Shown here in pieces: positions 1 through 6,015 of a DNA stretch of 7,126 nucleotides (within the stretch, counting starts at the first letter, position 1; each line of letters opens with the position of its first letter). The DNA is from Pseudobdellovibrio sp. (GTDB taxonomy: Bacteria; Bdellovibrionota; Bdellovibrionia; Bdellovibrionales; Bdellovibrionaceae): positions 1 to 7,126 of the forward strand of contig JANWIU010000026.1 in assembly GCA_025449725.1 (NCBI GenBank), given 5' to 3'. Below the pieces are notes generated by a model. The model did not search any database and had not been told where the DNA came from. It was given only the letters and a program-made list of their open reading frames with translations. The position numbers were made by a program, and so were the translations under genes.

Positions 1-24
1 AAACCATTCGGTAGCTGTTCTCAT
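1..24 (-). CDS. 5' end of an unidentified gene, truncated by the window edge
   Basis: On the minus strand an ATG at 24-22 opens a frame reading M-R-T-A-T-E-W-F up to the window edge, only 8 codons. It begins one base after the TAG of the VOC gene. An AAGGA ribosome site lies about 7 nt before the ATG, inside the end of the VOC gene, so the two genes look like one operon with coupled translation. An N-terminus of the type M-[RK]-T-x-x-E-W-F is what I remember from the DUF962/Mpo1-like membrane protein family, but eight residues cannot establish that and no function is claimed. Confidence 0.4.
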
Positions 25-25
25 G

Positions 26-382
26 CTATTCCTTATGCCAACTGATTTCCAGTTTGTAACCGTCAGGATCAGAAACAAAAAAGCTTGCGTATTCACCTTG
101 TTCTTGGAGCATATCCCTTGCAATTTTGACCTTCAAATCGCGGCACTTTGTGTACATCGCCAAAACTTCATCTTCTGACTTTAAGCAAAAGCCCAGATGA
201 AACCACTCCGGAAGTTCAGGAATTTCGTTTGCAGGGTCAATCGCAATTAAAAACCCTGCGGAGTTTTCTATAAAAATTCCTTCGCCATGATCAAATTTCT
301 TTCGAAATCCAAAGACAGTCTTGTAGAACTCAAAAGAGCTCTTTACGTTTTTAGATCCCAAGTGAACATGATTTAAAGTCAT
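26..382 (-). CDS. VOC family protein (glyoxalase/bleomycin resistance fold)
   Basis: This 118-residue protein is the usual length for a single-domain vicinal-oxygen-chelate protein with two beta-alpha-beta-beta-beta modules. Visible hallmarks are N-H-V-H-L at residues 4-8, F-E-F-Y-K-T-V-F-G-F at 17-26 (first helix entering the first strand), W-F-H-L-G-F at 60-65 opening the second module, and the terminal F-F-V-S-D-P-D-G-Y-K-L-E-I at 101-113. H5 or H7, H62 and E112 sit where metal ligands occur in metal-dependent members. The family includes lyases, dioxygenases and antibiotic-binding proteins; substrate cannot be told from sequence. There is no signal peptide, so it is cytoplasmic. The start is the ATG at 382, with an AAGG about 10 nt upstream. 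It is divergent from the lipoprotein gene, 68 bp away, and probably co-transcribed with the gene starting at 24. Confidence 0.85.
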   Translation of the reverse strand: MTLNHVHLGSKNVKSSFEFYKTVFGFRKKFDHGEGIFIENSAGFLIAIDPANEIPELPEWFHLGFCLKSEDEVLAMYTKCRDLKVKIARDMLQEQGEYASFFVSDPDGYKLEISWHKE

Positions 383-398
383 ATTGTTAGCGGCCTTT

Positions 399-426
399 TT
401 GCTTTTCTTTATTGAAAGAATATGAC
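399..426 (+). promoter_or_regulatory. weak candidate promoter for the lipoprotein/barrel unit
   Basis: The 68-bp divergent gap must hold promoters in both directions. On the plus strand TTGCTT (399-404) and TATGAC (421-426) are 16 bp apart, each a partial match to sigma-70 hexamers, and lie 25 bp before the lipoprotein ATG. TTGAAA at 412-417 is a better -35 by itself but has no well-spaced -10. This is a guess from spacing only. Confidence 0.2.
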
Positions 427-450
427 TAAATAATCTGAGAGGGAAGTTAT

Positions 451-750
451 ATGTTAAAGGCAGCTGGAATTCTATTTTTGTTGGTTTTGAGCGGGTGTGC
501 GGGCGCTGAAATTGTTAAAACAGTTGAAACTCCGAAGCGGGGAGGCGTCATTCGTTATAAGAACGGCAATTTCGTTCGTGAGAAGAGCCGCCTTATTGCT
601 ATTACTGAGATCGATGAATATTGTGACGGCCCTTTTACAATTCAAAAAGAAGAGTTCAATCCCGACGTCATTTCGGTTAATGTCGGCGGCAGCAACTACA
701 CGCCGGATAAAGAAAATTATATGTTTATTCACTATACTTGTGCTAATTAG
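451..750 (+). CDS. small secreted lipoprotein, function unknown
   Basis: This 99-residue protein begins with M-L-K, a hydrophobic core at residues 4-13, and a clear lipobox L-S-G-C (13-16). Signal peptidase II cleavage would leave a lipidated C16 followed by Ala, with no Asp at +2, which in enterobacterial rules favours the outer membrane. The mature part is about 84 residues and polar, with two further cysteines, C58 (E-Y-C-D-G) and C97 (Y-T-C-A-N at the very end), that could form a disulfide in the periplasm. A patch of basic residues (K-R at 29-30, R-E-K-S-R at 43-47) precedes I-x-x-Y-C-x-G-P-F-x-I. I do not recognise a named domain. An AGGGAAG ribosome site precedes the ATG by 4 nt. It is 3 nt upstream of the outer-membrane barrel gene, suggesting a barrel-lipoprotein partnership, which is inference from position. 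Confidence 0.75.
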   Translation: MLKAAGILFLLVLSGCAGAEIVKTVETPKRGGVIRYKNGNFVREKSRLIAITEIDEYCDGPFTIQKEEFNPDVISVNVGGSNYTPDKENYMFIHYTCAN

Positions 751-753
751 TCG

Positions 754-1668
754 ATGTTAAAATCGGTTTCGCTTATTTTTTTATGGCTGATTCCTTTGAG
801 CGTAAAGGCCGACTGGGTCTATAACCGCCCCGAAGTTGGCCTTGGTTTCAGCGATAACGTTTACCAGGACGATTTCAATAAAACGTCTGATGCTTATACT
901 TGGCTACAGTTCATGAGCAAGTACGACGCCGGAGACGCCACATGGACCGGGAAGCTTTATATAAATTTGTATAAGGCAGAGTTTTTAAATAACTACGCCG
1001 TGTATTCGCTGCAACGCGGATCCGAACTTTCTTCCGATACCGAACTTTTTTTGGCCTTAGGCGGACTAAGTTATTTGAAACAAGATAAAGGTTCTACGGA
1101 CGAATCCTACAATAATTTTTATTTGAGCGGTTATGTTTCTAAAAATATTAAAGAGGGCAGCAACTATAAAATTAAAGTTGAGCCCGGCACCAAATTTATT
1201 TCGTATCCGCAGCTGGAACGTCGTTTAGATACTATTGCCTACGTAGGAACTGATGTTTCCTGGCAAACCCGATCCACAACTGAAATTAATCCGTATGGAG
1301 AAATCGGCTTCATATTTTCAAATAAAGGTTATTATTCGCGGCGATATTTCGCTTTGGGTGTAACCTGGAACGAAAAGTTGAGTGATAATTACAGTTTGAG
1401 TTTTGACTATTACATGCGTAACACCGTTTACCCGAACAGAACTGTGTCTGATATTTTATTTTTACCGAATCGAAACGGCCGCGCGACAGGAAAAGGGTTT
1501 GATATTCACGAGTCGATCGGACTTCGCCAGCTTACCGCCAGCATTACCAAAAGCTTTTTGGAATATGAACTGACGGGCGGGTTGATCCACGCAGCAGAGA
1601 CCTCACTAAGTGATTTAGAACACTATTCAGATAACCAAGTGTACGTCTCTGCGGTATTTGAACTATAA
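754..1668 (+). CDS. outer-membrane beta-barrel protein, function unknown
   Basis: The 304-residue product has a signal peptide (M-L-K-S, hydrophobic 5-17, V-K-A cleavage before D20). The mature part is rich in Tyr, Phe, Asn and Ser in alternating polar/non-polar stretches typical of transmembrane beta strands, for example residues built like Y-F-A-L-G-V-T-W and Y-S-L-S-F-D-Y-Y. It opens with a V-G-L-G-F-S-D-N-V-Y segment, resembling the G-Y-D-S-N-V start common in proteobacterial outer-membrane barrels, and ends V-Y-V-S-A-V-F-E-L, a plausible last-strand signal although the final residue is Leu rather than Phe. About 285 mature residues would fit a barrel of roughly 12-16 strands. No porin or receptor family is recognised. 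The ATG follows the lipoprotein TAG by 3 nt and has no ribosome site of its own, so expression probably depends on translation of the lipoprotein gene. Confidence 0.7.
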   Translation: MLKSVSLIFLWLIPLSVKADWVYNRPEVGLGFSDNVYQDDFNKTSDAYTWLQFMSKYDAGDATWTGKLYINLYKAEFLNNYAVYSLQRGSELSSDTELFLALGGLSYLKQDKGSTDESYNNFYLSGYVSKNIKEGSNYKIKVEPGTKFISYPQLERRLDTIAYVGTDVSWQTRSTTEINPYGEIGFIFSNKGYYSRRYFALGVTWNEKLSDNYSLSFDYYMRNTVYPNRTVSDILFLPNRNGRATGKGFDIHESIGLRQLTASITKSFLEYELTGGLIHAAETSLSDLEHYSDNQVYVSAVFEL

Positions 1669-1795
1669 GGATTCAAGTCACTTTTTTAAAGCCCGGCATT
1701 CAGGGGCCAGGAATTGTCATTGCATAGAATAAATACAAGTTTTTGCACCTAGATTCGCAATAGAGCGGTCTCCGTTGGCCCGGTTTTCGAAGTAG

Positions 1796-1812
1796 GGACC
1801 TCCATTGGAGCC
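1796..1812 (+). promoter_or_regulatory. hairpin enclosing the ribosome site of the kinase-like gene
   Basis: The ribosome site GGAG (1807-1810), 6 nt before the ATG at 1817, is the right arm of a perfect CTCC-ATT-GGAG inverted repeat (1800-1810). The stem can be extended by GG (1796-1797) with CC (1811-1812) across a 2-nt bulge. A second anti-ribosome-site segment, GGTCTCC at 1767-1773, could pair with the same GGAGCC, giving two competing structures. This site also decides the start: it supports the ATG at 1817 over an in-frame TTG at 1805 that overlaps it. The regulatory role is inference. Confidence 0.3.
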
Positions 1813-1816
1813 TACT

Positions 1817-3043
1817 ATGCTTTTTTTAAATCCCCGCTTATTGATAGCTGTTGCCATTTTATCGTCTGCTGTTACCCCTGCATTTGGTCAGGAAAAGGAC
1901 TTTTACGGAAGTATCGACCCTAAAGCCCGTAAGATCCTGATTGCCCAGTCGAAGACTCAAAAAGTCTTAAAAGCTGAAGTTAAAGAAGAGGACGACAAAA
2001 GCAATCTTGCGGATAAAATTGATTACGTAAAATTTTTGTCTGAAAAATGCGGTTTTGAATACACGCGTGATGCGAATGGCTTGCCGGTCAGGCCACAGGT
2101 TAGCTGCGTTTATAAAGCACGCGAAAAAGGCGATGAATTTAATGGAATGTCTGCAAAATTCGACTGTACTTTTAGCTTTCAGAATAAAGACGGCCAGGTT
2201 TCTGAAAAAACTCTGAAGGTAAAATACGAACCTAAAAAGCTAGAGGGCGGCGGTTATAAAGAAGTTCCGCAAGCAGTGCTGGGAACCGGTATTGCGCGGC
2301 TACTGGGTTTTTACACCAGTACTTACTGCCCTGTAGATTTGACTTGTAAGGATTGTCCTTCGGATCATCCATGGGCCAACGCCAAATCCACTGCGCCGGG
2401 ATTAAAAGGCAATGTTGTGGAATTTAAGAATGTGGTTGTAGCTGCGAAGCAAAAAGGTTTCAACATTGTGGACCGAAATCATAAAAACGACGAAAAGCCT
2501 CAGGGATTTACGTTTACAGAGCTTACGCAAACCTACATTGCAAAGCTTGATAAAAATGTGATGGCAGCTCAGCAAGTAGAACGAGATGCTTTAACACTGT
2601 GGATGAACTTTGTTGTCAGCGGGGATGCAGATCACCATAACAATAAACTACTTTGCATCAAATCAATAAAGCCAGCGACTCCTCAGCAATTGCCGGCCTG
2701 TGAATTATCGGCCGCAATGATCAATGATTACGGGAATAGCTTTGGTTATTCAGATGCGAATACCAAATTGAAACTGAAAAAATTTGCGGTAGATGCTCTG
2801 CGAAGCAGCTCAGGCGGTGCTGAAACCACCGGTGCTTCGGGTAATGCGGGGGCGTCAGGGCATTCAATGTCAAAATTGGGCCGTGATCTTTTTGTGAGAT
2901 ATGCAGAAGCCATTACAGATCAGCAGTTGAGCGACATTTTAAATCTGGCACAGATTGAAAAGACCAGTGATAGCAATGTTCAATCATGGATGGCTGCGAT
3001 TCGTAAAAAAGTCCAAAGAATTAAAAGTATAAAAATGGATTAA
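1817..3043 (+). CDS. secreted atypical kinase-like protein (HipA/Fam20/PI3K-like fold, predicted)
   Basis: The product is 408 residues from the ATG at 1817, chosen because GGAG lies 6 nt upstream and the signal peptide (1-24, A-F-G before Q25) is then normal. In order I see K-T-L-K-V-K-Y-E-P at 131-139 (candidate nucleotide-binding Lys), then E149-V-P-Q-A-V-L-G-T-G-I-A-R-L-L-G-F ending at 165 (the E-V-x-A-x-R-L-x-x-x-L-G-F helix of this superfamily), G-D-A-D-H-H-N-N-K-L-L at 269-279 (catalytic D-x-H-x-x-N type), and I-N-D-Y-G-N-S-F-G at 302-310 (metal-binding D-x-G). That order and spacing match HipA-like, Fam20-like and PI3/4-kinase-like proteins. Eight cysteines, including C171, C177 and C180, suit an oxidising compartment. 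A Gly/Ser/Ala-rich linker (about 329-350) precedes a C-terminal helix pair. Target and activity are unknown; it could be an inactive pseudokinase. It stands alone and ends at a strong terminator. Confidence 0.55.
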   Translation: MLFLNPRLLIAVAILSSAVTPAFGQEKDFYGSIDPKARKILIAQSKTQKVLKAEVKEEDDKSNLADKIDYVKFLSEKCGFEYTRDANGLPVRPQVSCVYKAREKGDEFNGMSAKFDCTFSFQNKDGQVSEKTLKVKYEPKKLEGGGYKEVPQAVLGTGIARLLGFYTSTYCPVDLTCKDCPSDHPWANAKSTAPGLKGNVVEFKNVVVAAKQKGFNIVDRNHKNDEKPQGFTFTELTQTYIAKLDKNVMAAQQVERDALTLWMNFVVSGDADHHNNKLLCIKSIKPATPQQLPACELSAAMINDYGNSFGYSDANTKLKLKKFAVDALRSSSGGAETTGASGNAGASGHSMSKLGRDLFVRYAEAITDQQLSDILNLAQIEKTSDSNVQSWMAAIRKKVQRIKSIKMD

Positions 3044-3045
3044 TT

Positions 3046-3075
3046 AAAAAAGGCCGGTTGTTCCGGCCTTTTTTT
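3046..3075. terminator. bidirectional Rho-independent terminator
   Basis: A perfect stem of six A, then GGCCGG (3046-3057), loop TTGTT, then CCGGCC and a run of seven T (3063-3075). It starts 3 nt after the stop of the plus-strand kinase-like gene and 17 nt beyond the stop of the minus-strand cupin gene, with a poly-T on either strand. It can therefore serve both convergent genes. Confidence 0.93.
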
Positions 3076-3091
3076 CGAGGATATCTTAAAA

Positions 3092-3511
3092 TTATTTCTT
3101 CTCAGGAACAACGTCCCATTTTCCTCTTACATCAGTAAATAATACGCAATCCGCACCGGCTGCACATGTTGTCATATGTGGTTGCTTCTTTTTAAATGCG
3201 AAGTAAGAACCTGGCGGTAAGCGGTGTTCGACGCCATCAACTGTTAAAACTAAAGTGCCGGCTACAACCGTTACGAAATGGTCTGAAGAGTGATGGTGGA
3301 GAGGAGCTGCAAAGCCCGCATCGAACTTCATAAAAGAGTGATGTGCACCCTTCATGGCATTGCCTTCGATAGTAGATGTATAAACACCCGGAAAGTCTTT
3401 TACAGCTTCCCACTTAATGTCTTTTGCCTCTACCAGCATCGCGTTGTCTTTTGTTGCAGCGAACGTCGCTACAGAAAATACGGTTAATAAAATACTAAAT
3501 ACAGTTTTCAT
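3092..3511 (-). CDS. exported single-domain cupin protein
   Basis: The 139-residue product has a signal peptide (1-18, cleavage after T-F-A). The rest is one cupin barrel. Cupin motif 1, G-x5-H-x-H-x3-[E]-x6-G, is present as G66, H72, H74, H78, G85, with His instead of the usual Glu at 78; H73 makes a triple His. Motif 2 appears as G93-x5-P-x-G (P99, G101) and, after a Lys-rich turn, P111-H112. H72, H74, H78 and H112 could bind a metal, giving a four-His site. C116 and C122 may form a disulfide, consistent with the periplasm. Members of this group are often annotated as DUF4437/ChrR-like cupins without known substrate; sensing, dioxygenase or isomerase roles are all possible. The ATG at 3511 has a strong AAGGA site 7 nt upstream. 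Monocistronic. Confidence 0.85.
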   Translation of the reverse strand: MKTVFSILLTVFSVATFAATKDNAMLVEAKDIKWEAVKDFPGVYTSTIEGNAMKGAHHSFMKFDAGFAAPLHHHSSDHFVTVVAGTLVLTVDGVEHRLPPGSYFAFKKKQPHMTTCAAGADCVLFTDVRGKWDVVPEKK

Positions 3512-3669
3512 TGAAAATTCCTTTCATGTTAATTGAGTAACAAAAATATTGTTCACACTGTCGCTAAAGGCAAGGTGACTTCTTCAACTCATCTCGTTAA
3601 GTGAAAAGGCGCAGCGTCGATTGTTAAAGAGCTGTAAAATTGTTGAAGAGAATTAACTTTAAAGCAGTT

Positions 3670-4674
3670 TTATTCTCTATTCCACAACGAAAGTAATTTT
3701 TCTTCGGCCTCAAATGACAAGCCAGTACGAGGTGCGCGATTCTCTTTTAAGAAGGCATCAGCAGCATCGGCCAGAGCTTTTGAGTAAGGGGTGCTGGCAA
3801 AGCCCAGATCCCGGCGTGAATTAAAAGTATCAATCAGCATGTTGGTTTTTGAAAGCCATAACGGAAGATCCGCCCATGGCTTTACGTTTTGTTTTTCAAG
3901 CCACGTGGTCGGTATCGAAGCAGCATAATCAAGCGAATTAATATTCAGATGTTTGCCCATGGTTGATAGGGTGTCTCTTAAATTTAGAGTTTCGGTTTCA
4001 GCAATATTGTAGGCGTGTCCGGTTGCAGCAGTCGAAGTCATGGCCGCAACAAACGCTTCTGCCAGATCAGGCGCATAAGTTTTTTGTGAAATGGTCAGGC
4101 CGTCATCAGGCAAAATGAAGTCTTTTTGTCTAGACGCGCGCGCAATCCAGTACGCAAATCGGTCGGTGTGATCAAATTCGCCAAAGACAACGCTGGGGCG
4201 GATGATAGCAAATGGAATTTTCGCGGAATGTGAAGCAATTAGGCGCTCACATTCGGCCTTTCGCTTTCCGTACGTCATCATAGAGGTATCAATGGCTTCT
4301 GCCGCTGTACAAGATAGCATGGGGCTTTCTTCATTCAACAGCGGGGCGGTGCCCGCCATCAGCTCTTGATAGACACTGATTGTACTGCAAAATACATAAC
4401 GGTTCGTATGGCCATTTAAAATATCTAATAGGTTTGAAACATCTTTTGGATAGTAGGCGGAAAGGTCAATGACAGCATCCCAGTTTTGCTTCAGACCTTT
4501 TGCGTTTTTCAACTCTGCTGACTGACGGTCGGCAATTATGACAGGTAATTCCGGATACAGCCCCGGCGCCGTTTTGCCGCGATTTAATAAAGTGACGCTA
4601 TGGCCGTGCTTCAAAAGGCATTTCACCAAATGGCGTCCGATAAACTGAGTTCCGCCGACAACTAAAACATTCAT
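3670..4674 (-). CDS. extended SDR, NAD-dependent epimerase/dehydratase family
   Basis: The 334-residue product starts M-N-V-L-V-V-G-G-T-Q-F-I-G-R-H, a Rossmann dinucleotide loop (G-G-T-x-F-I-G, residues 7-13) of the extended short-chain dehydrogenase type in which the middle Gly of G-x-x-G-x-x-G is replaced. L-N-R-G-K at 30-34 follows the second strand. The catalytic Y-x-x-x-K is Y135-G-K-R-K139, with a serine strand C-S-T-I-S-V-Y just before. I-R-P-S-V-V-F-G-E near 159-166 begins the substrate domain. It resembles the group that includes the plant CSP41-like and uncharacterised nucleotide-sugar epimerase-like proteins; the substrate is not determined. I chose the ATG at 4674, which overlaps the TGA of the preceding gene as ATGA and has GGGAA 8 nt upstream, over a TTG at 4689. 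Cytoplasmic. Co-transcribed with the ASCH-like gene. Confidence 0.85.
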   Translation of the reverse strand: MNVLVVGGTQFIGRHLVKCLLKHGHSVTLLNRGKTAPGLYPELPVIIADRQSAELKNAKGLKQNWDAVIDLSAYYPKDVSNLLDILNGHTNRYVFCSTISVYQELMAGTAPLLNEESPMLSCTAAEAIDTSMMTYGKRKAECERLIASHSAKIPFAIIRPSVVFGEFDHTDRFAYWIARASRQKDFILPDDGLTISQKTYAPDLAEAFVAAMTSTAATGHAYNIAETETLNLRDTLSTMGKHLNINSLDYAASIPTTWLEKQNVKPWADLPLWLSKTNMLIDTFNSRRDLGFASTPYSKALADAADAFLKENRAPRTGLSFEAEEKLLSLWNRE

Positions 4675-5048
4675 TGCACATGTTCCCAAATAGAAACGAA
4701 TAATTCCGTTGAATCGTTGAGAGAAGACTCAGAAAAATTTTCTTTCCAGAAGATAGCATATTGCTCTTTGCATTTTTGAATGTCATTTCCGAAGCCAAGG
4801 CCTGAAACCATTTTACTATCAGGATTCCCGTAGGTGGTAACAAAGGAATTGGTCAACTTTGCTTTTGTTTTCACGTTCCCATCTTCATCCGCAACAGAAA
4901 ATATTTTACCCACTGAACCCAGGCGTTCCTGAATAAACGTGGAGTCGATACTGTCAATCCGCAGTTTGGGCTCACAGGAAGTCAGTTTACCGGTCGAGAT
5001 CAAATTTTGAATTTCACTCGAACCCAGGAAAAGCCCTATTGTTGTCAT
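4671..5048 (-). CDS. small ASCH/PUA-like protein (tentative)
   Basis: This 125-residue cytoplasmic protein has the order of features I associate with the ASCH domain (PUA-like fold): an I-x-x-G-K-x-T turn at about 17-23, a basic K-L-R at 28-30, a hydrophobic strand K-I-F-S-V-A-D-E-D-G-N at 48-58, A-K-L-T-N-S-F at 63-69, then G-L-G-F-G-N-D-I at 83-90 and a helix with aromatic residues Y-A-I-F-W-K-E-N-F ending in a strand L-F-V-S-I-W-E. ASCH proteins are thought to bind RNA or modified nucleosides, some with amidohydrolase activity; which applies here is unknown. The ATG at 5048 has GGAG 7 nt upstream. Its stop overlaps the SDR start (ATGA), so the two are translationally coupled, perhaps for a nucleotide-related task. 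Family call is by eye and could be wrong; that it is a gene is well supported. Confidence 0.55.
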   Translation of the reverse strand: MTTIGLFLGSSEIQNLISTGKLTSCEPKLRIDSIDSTFIQERLGSVGKIFSVADEDGNVKTKAKLTNSFVTTYGNPDSKMVSGLGFGNDIQKCKEQYAIFWKENFSESSLNDSTELFVSIWEHVQ

Positions 5049-5160
5049 GTAACAGCTCCGATCATTAGTCCAGTTTGGTTAATCGTGTTTAATGTTCTAT
5101 CTTAGTTAAATTCCCAGATTATTGAAGCAGAATTGAATTTCTTTAGTGTTGCGTCTTAGG

Positions 5161-5166
5161 TATAAT
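5161..5166 (+). promoter_or_regulatory. consensus -10 box for the transporter/FKBP unit
   Basis: A perfect TATAAT ends 6 nt before the ATG at 5173. The usual distance to the start site places transcription initiation at about 5172-5174, on the ATG itself. No good -35 is seen at 16-18 bp (TTTCTT is nearest; TTGAAT at 5133-5138 is 22 bp away). The rest of the 124-bp divergent gap (5049-5172) should also hold the promoter for the minus-strand ASCH-like gene, where only a weak TAAGAT (5104-5099) is visible. Confidence 0.45.
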
Positions 5167-5172
5167 GAGCTC

Positions 5173-6012
5173 ATGAACACATCTGGTCCGGTACTGCTTG
5201 TATTGTCTGCTTTTTTACATGCTCTTTGGAATGCATTTATTAAAAAATCCGAAAATAAAAATGCCACTTTGTTCTATATCATCGTCATTGCCACCTTGTT
5301 TTCGATGTCGATTGCGCCATGGACGGGTGGCCTTCAATGGGGAAGCAGTCAAGCCACTCTTTATATGATTTATGCGGGTGCGTTTGAGGCCGGATACTTC
5401 TTTTCGCTGACTAAAACTTTAGAACTGGCCCCACTAGGGCTTGGCTATGCCATTATGCGGGGCGGGGCCATGCTCTTTGTATGGTTGATCTCCACCACTT
5501 GGCTGGGCGAACACATCAGCACTAAGGGGCTAGTATCCGTTGTTTTAATTTTACTGGGAATTGTGCTGGCTCACCCACGAAGTCGCGATAATTCATTTTC
5601 GATGCGCGGTTTTTTGTGGGCCTTGTCGGCTGCAGTGTTTATTGCCGGCTATCACATTTTTTACGGGTTGGCATTGCATGAAGGAGCCAGTCAAGTGGCC
5701 CTTTTTATCGGCTCAATGCTGGTGTCTTTTCCGGTACTGGCGTTTACGGCCGGTAAAAAAATCTTCGATTTTAAAACTCACTTCTCCGGATTCAATAAAT
5801 ATTATTTATTGTTAGCGGGGCTATTTAGCGCCGCTTCCTTTATTCTTTTTCTTTATGGTTTGGTGCACTCCGGGGCAGGTGTGGCCATTTCTTTAAGAAA
5901 CACATCTGTAGCCTTTGCCCAATTGCTAGCTTTTTTTATGGGTGAACGCCTTACAAAAATTCAATGGTTTGCATTCGGGTGCGTATTAACAGGAACTGTT
6001 TTCTTAAATTGA
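5173..6012 (+). CDS. EamA/DMT-superfamily transporter
   Basis: This 279-residue hydrophobic protein has about ten transmembrane segments in two similar halves, the standard drug/metabolite transporter layout. The second part of each half is recognisable: A-P-L-G-L-G-Y-A-I-M-R-G at 86-97 then G-E-H at 112-114 and a final helix in half one, mirrored by A-I-S-L-R-N-T-S at 238-245, G-E-R at 257-259 and a final helix ending at the C-terminus in half two. The charged K-K-S-E-N-K loop after helix 1 is typical. Substrate unknown; the family exports amino acids, sugars or nucleobases. I chose ATG 5173 over a GTG at 5146, since the GTG frame would run through the -10 box and has no ribosome site. ATG 5173 also lacks a proper ribosome site, so leaderless translation is possible. 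FKBP follows 3 nt after the stop. Confidence 0.85.
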   Translation: MNTSGPVLLVLSAFLHALWNAFIKKSENKNATLFYIIVIATLFSMSIAPWTGGLQWGSSQATLYMIYAGAFEAGYFFSLTKTLELAPLGLGYAIMRGGAMLFVWLISTTWLGEHISTKGLVSVVLILLGIVLAHPRSRDNSFSMRGFLWALSAAVFIAGYHIFYGLALHEGASQVALFIGSMLVSFPVLAFTAGKKIFDFKTHFSGFNKYYLLLAGLFSAASFILFLYGLVHSGAGVAISLRNTSVAFAQLLAFFMGERLTKIQWFAFGCVLTGTVFLN

Positions 6013-6015
6013 TTT

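Noticed and set aside
472..760. Open frames on both strands over the lipoprotein gene (472-732 minus, 497-760 plus)
   Set aside because: They lie over a gene with a clear ribosome site, lipobox and operon partner; their products are Leu/Arg-rich without recognisable structure.
1805..1816. In-frame TTG start upstream of the kinase-like gene
   Set aside because: The TTG overlaps the GGAG ribosome site that serves ATG 1817, and the signal peptide is more typical from the ATG.
3290..3487. Plus-strand frame opposite the cupin gene
   Set aside because: It is antisense to a well-supported cupin with signal peptide and has no ribosome site or recognisable motif.
3539..3553. AACAA-AAATA-TTGTT inverted repeat upstream of the cupin gene
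   Set aside because: Five-bp AT-rich arms in an AT-rich gap are easily due to chance; there is no nearby regulator gene to support an operator.
4675..4689. In-frame TTG start upstream of the SDR gene
   Set aside because: ATG 4674 gives the standard M-x-V-L-V-x-G-G-T start and the ATGA overlap; the extra five residues have no role in the fold.
4598..4843. Third minus-strand frame spanning the ASCH-like/SDR junction
   Set aside because: It overlaps two better genes in another frame and would disrupt the ATGA coupling.
5561..5815. Cys/Trp-rich frame inside the transporter gene
   Set aside because: It is a frame-shifted reading of transmembrane codons, which naturally yields such composition.
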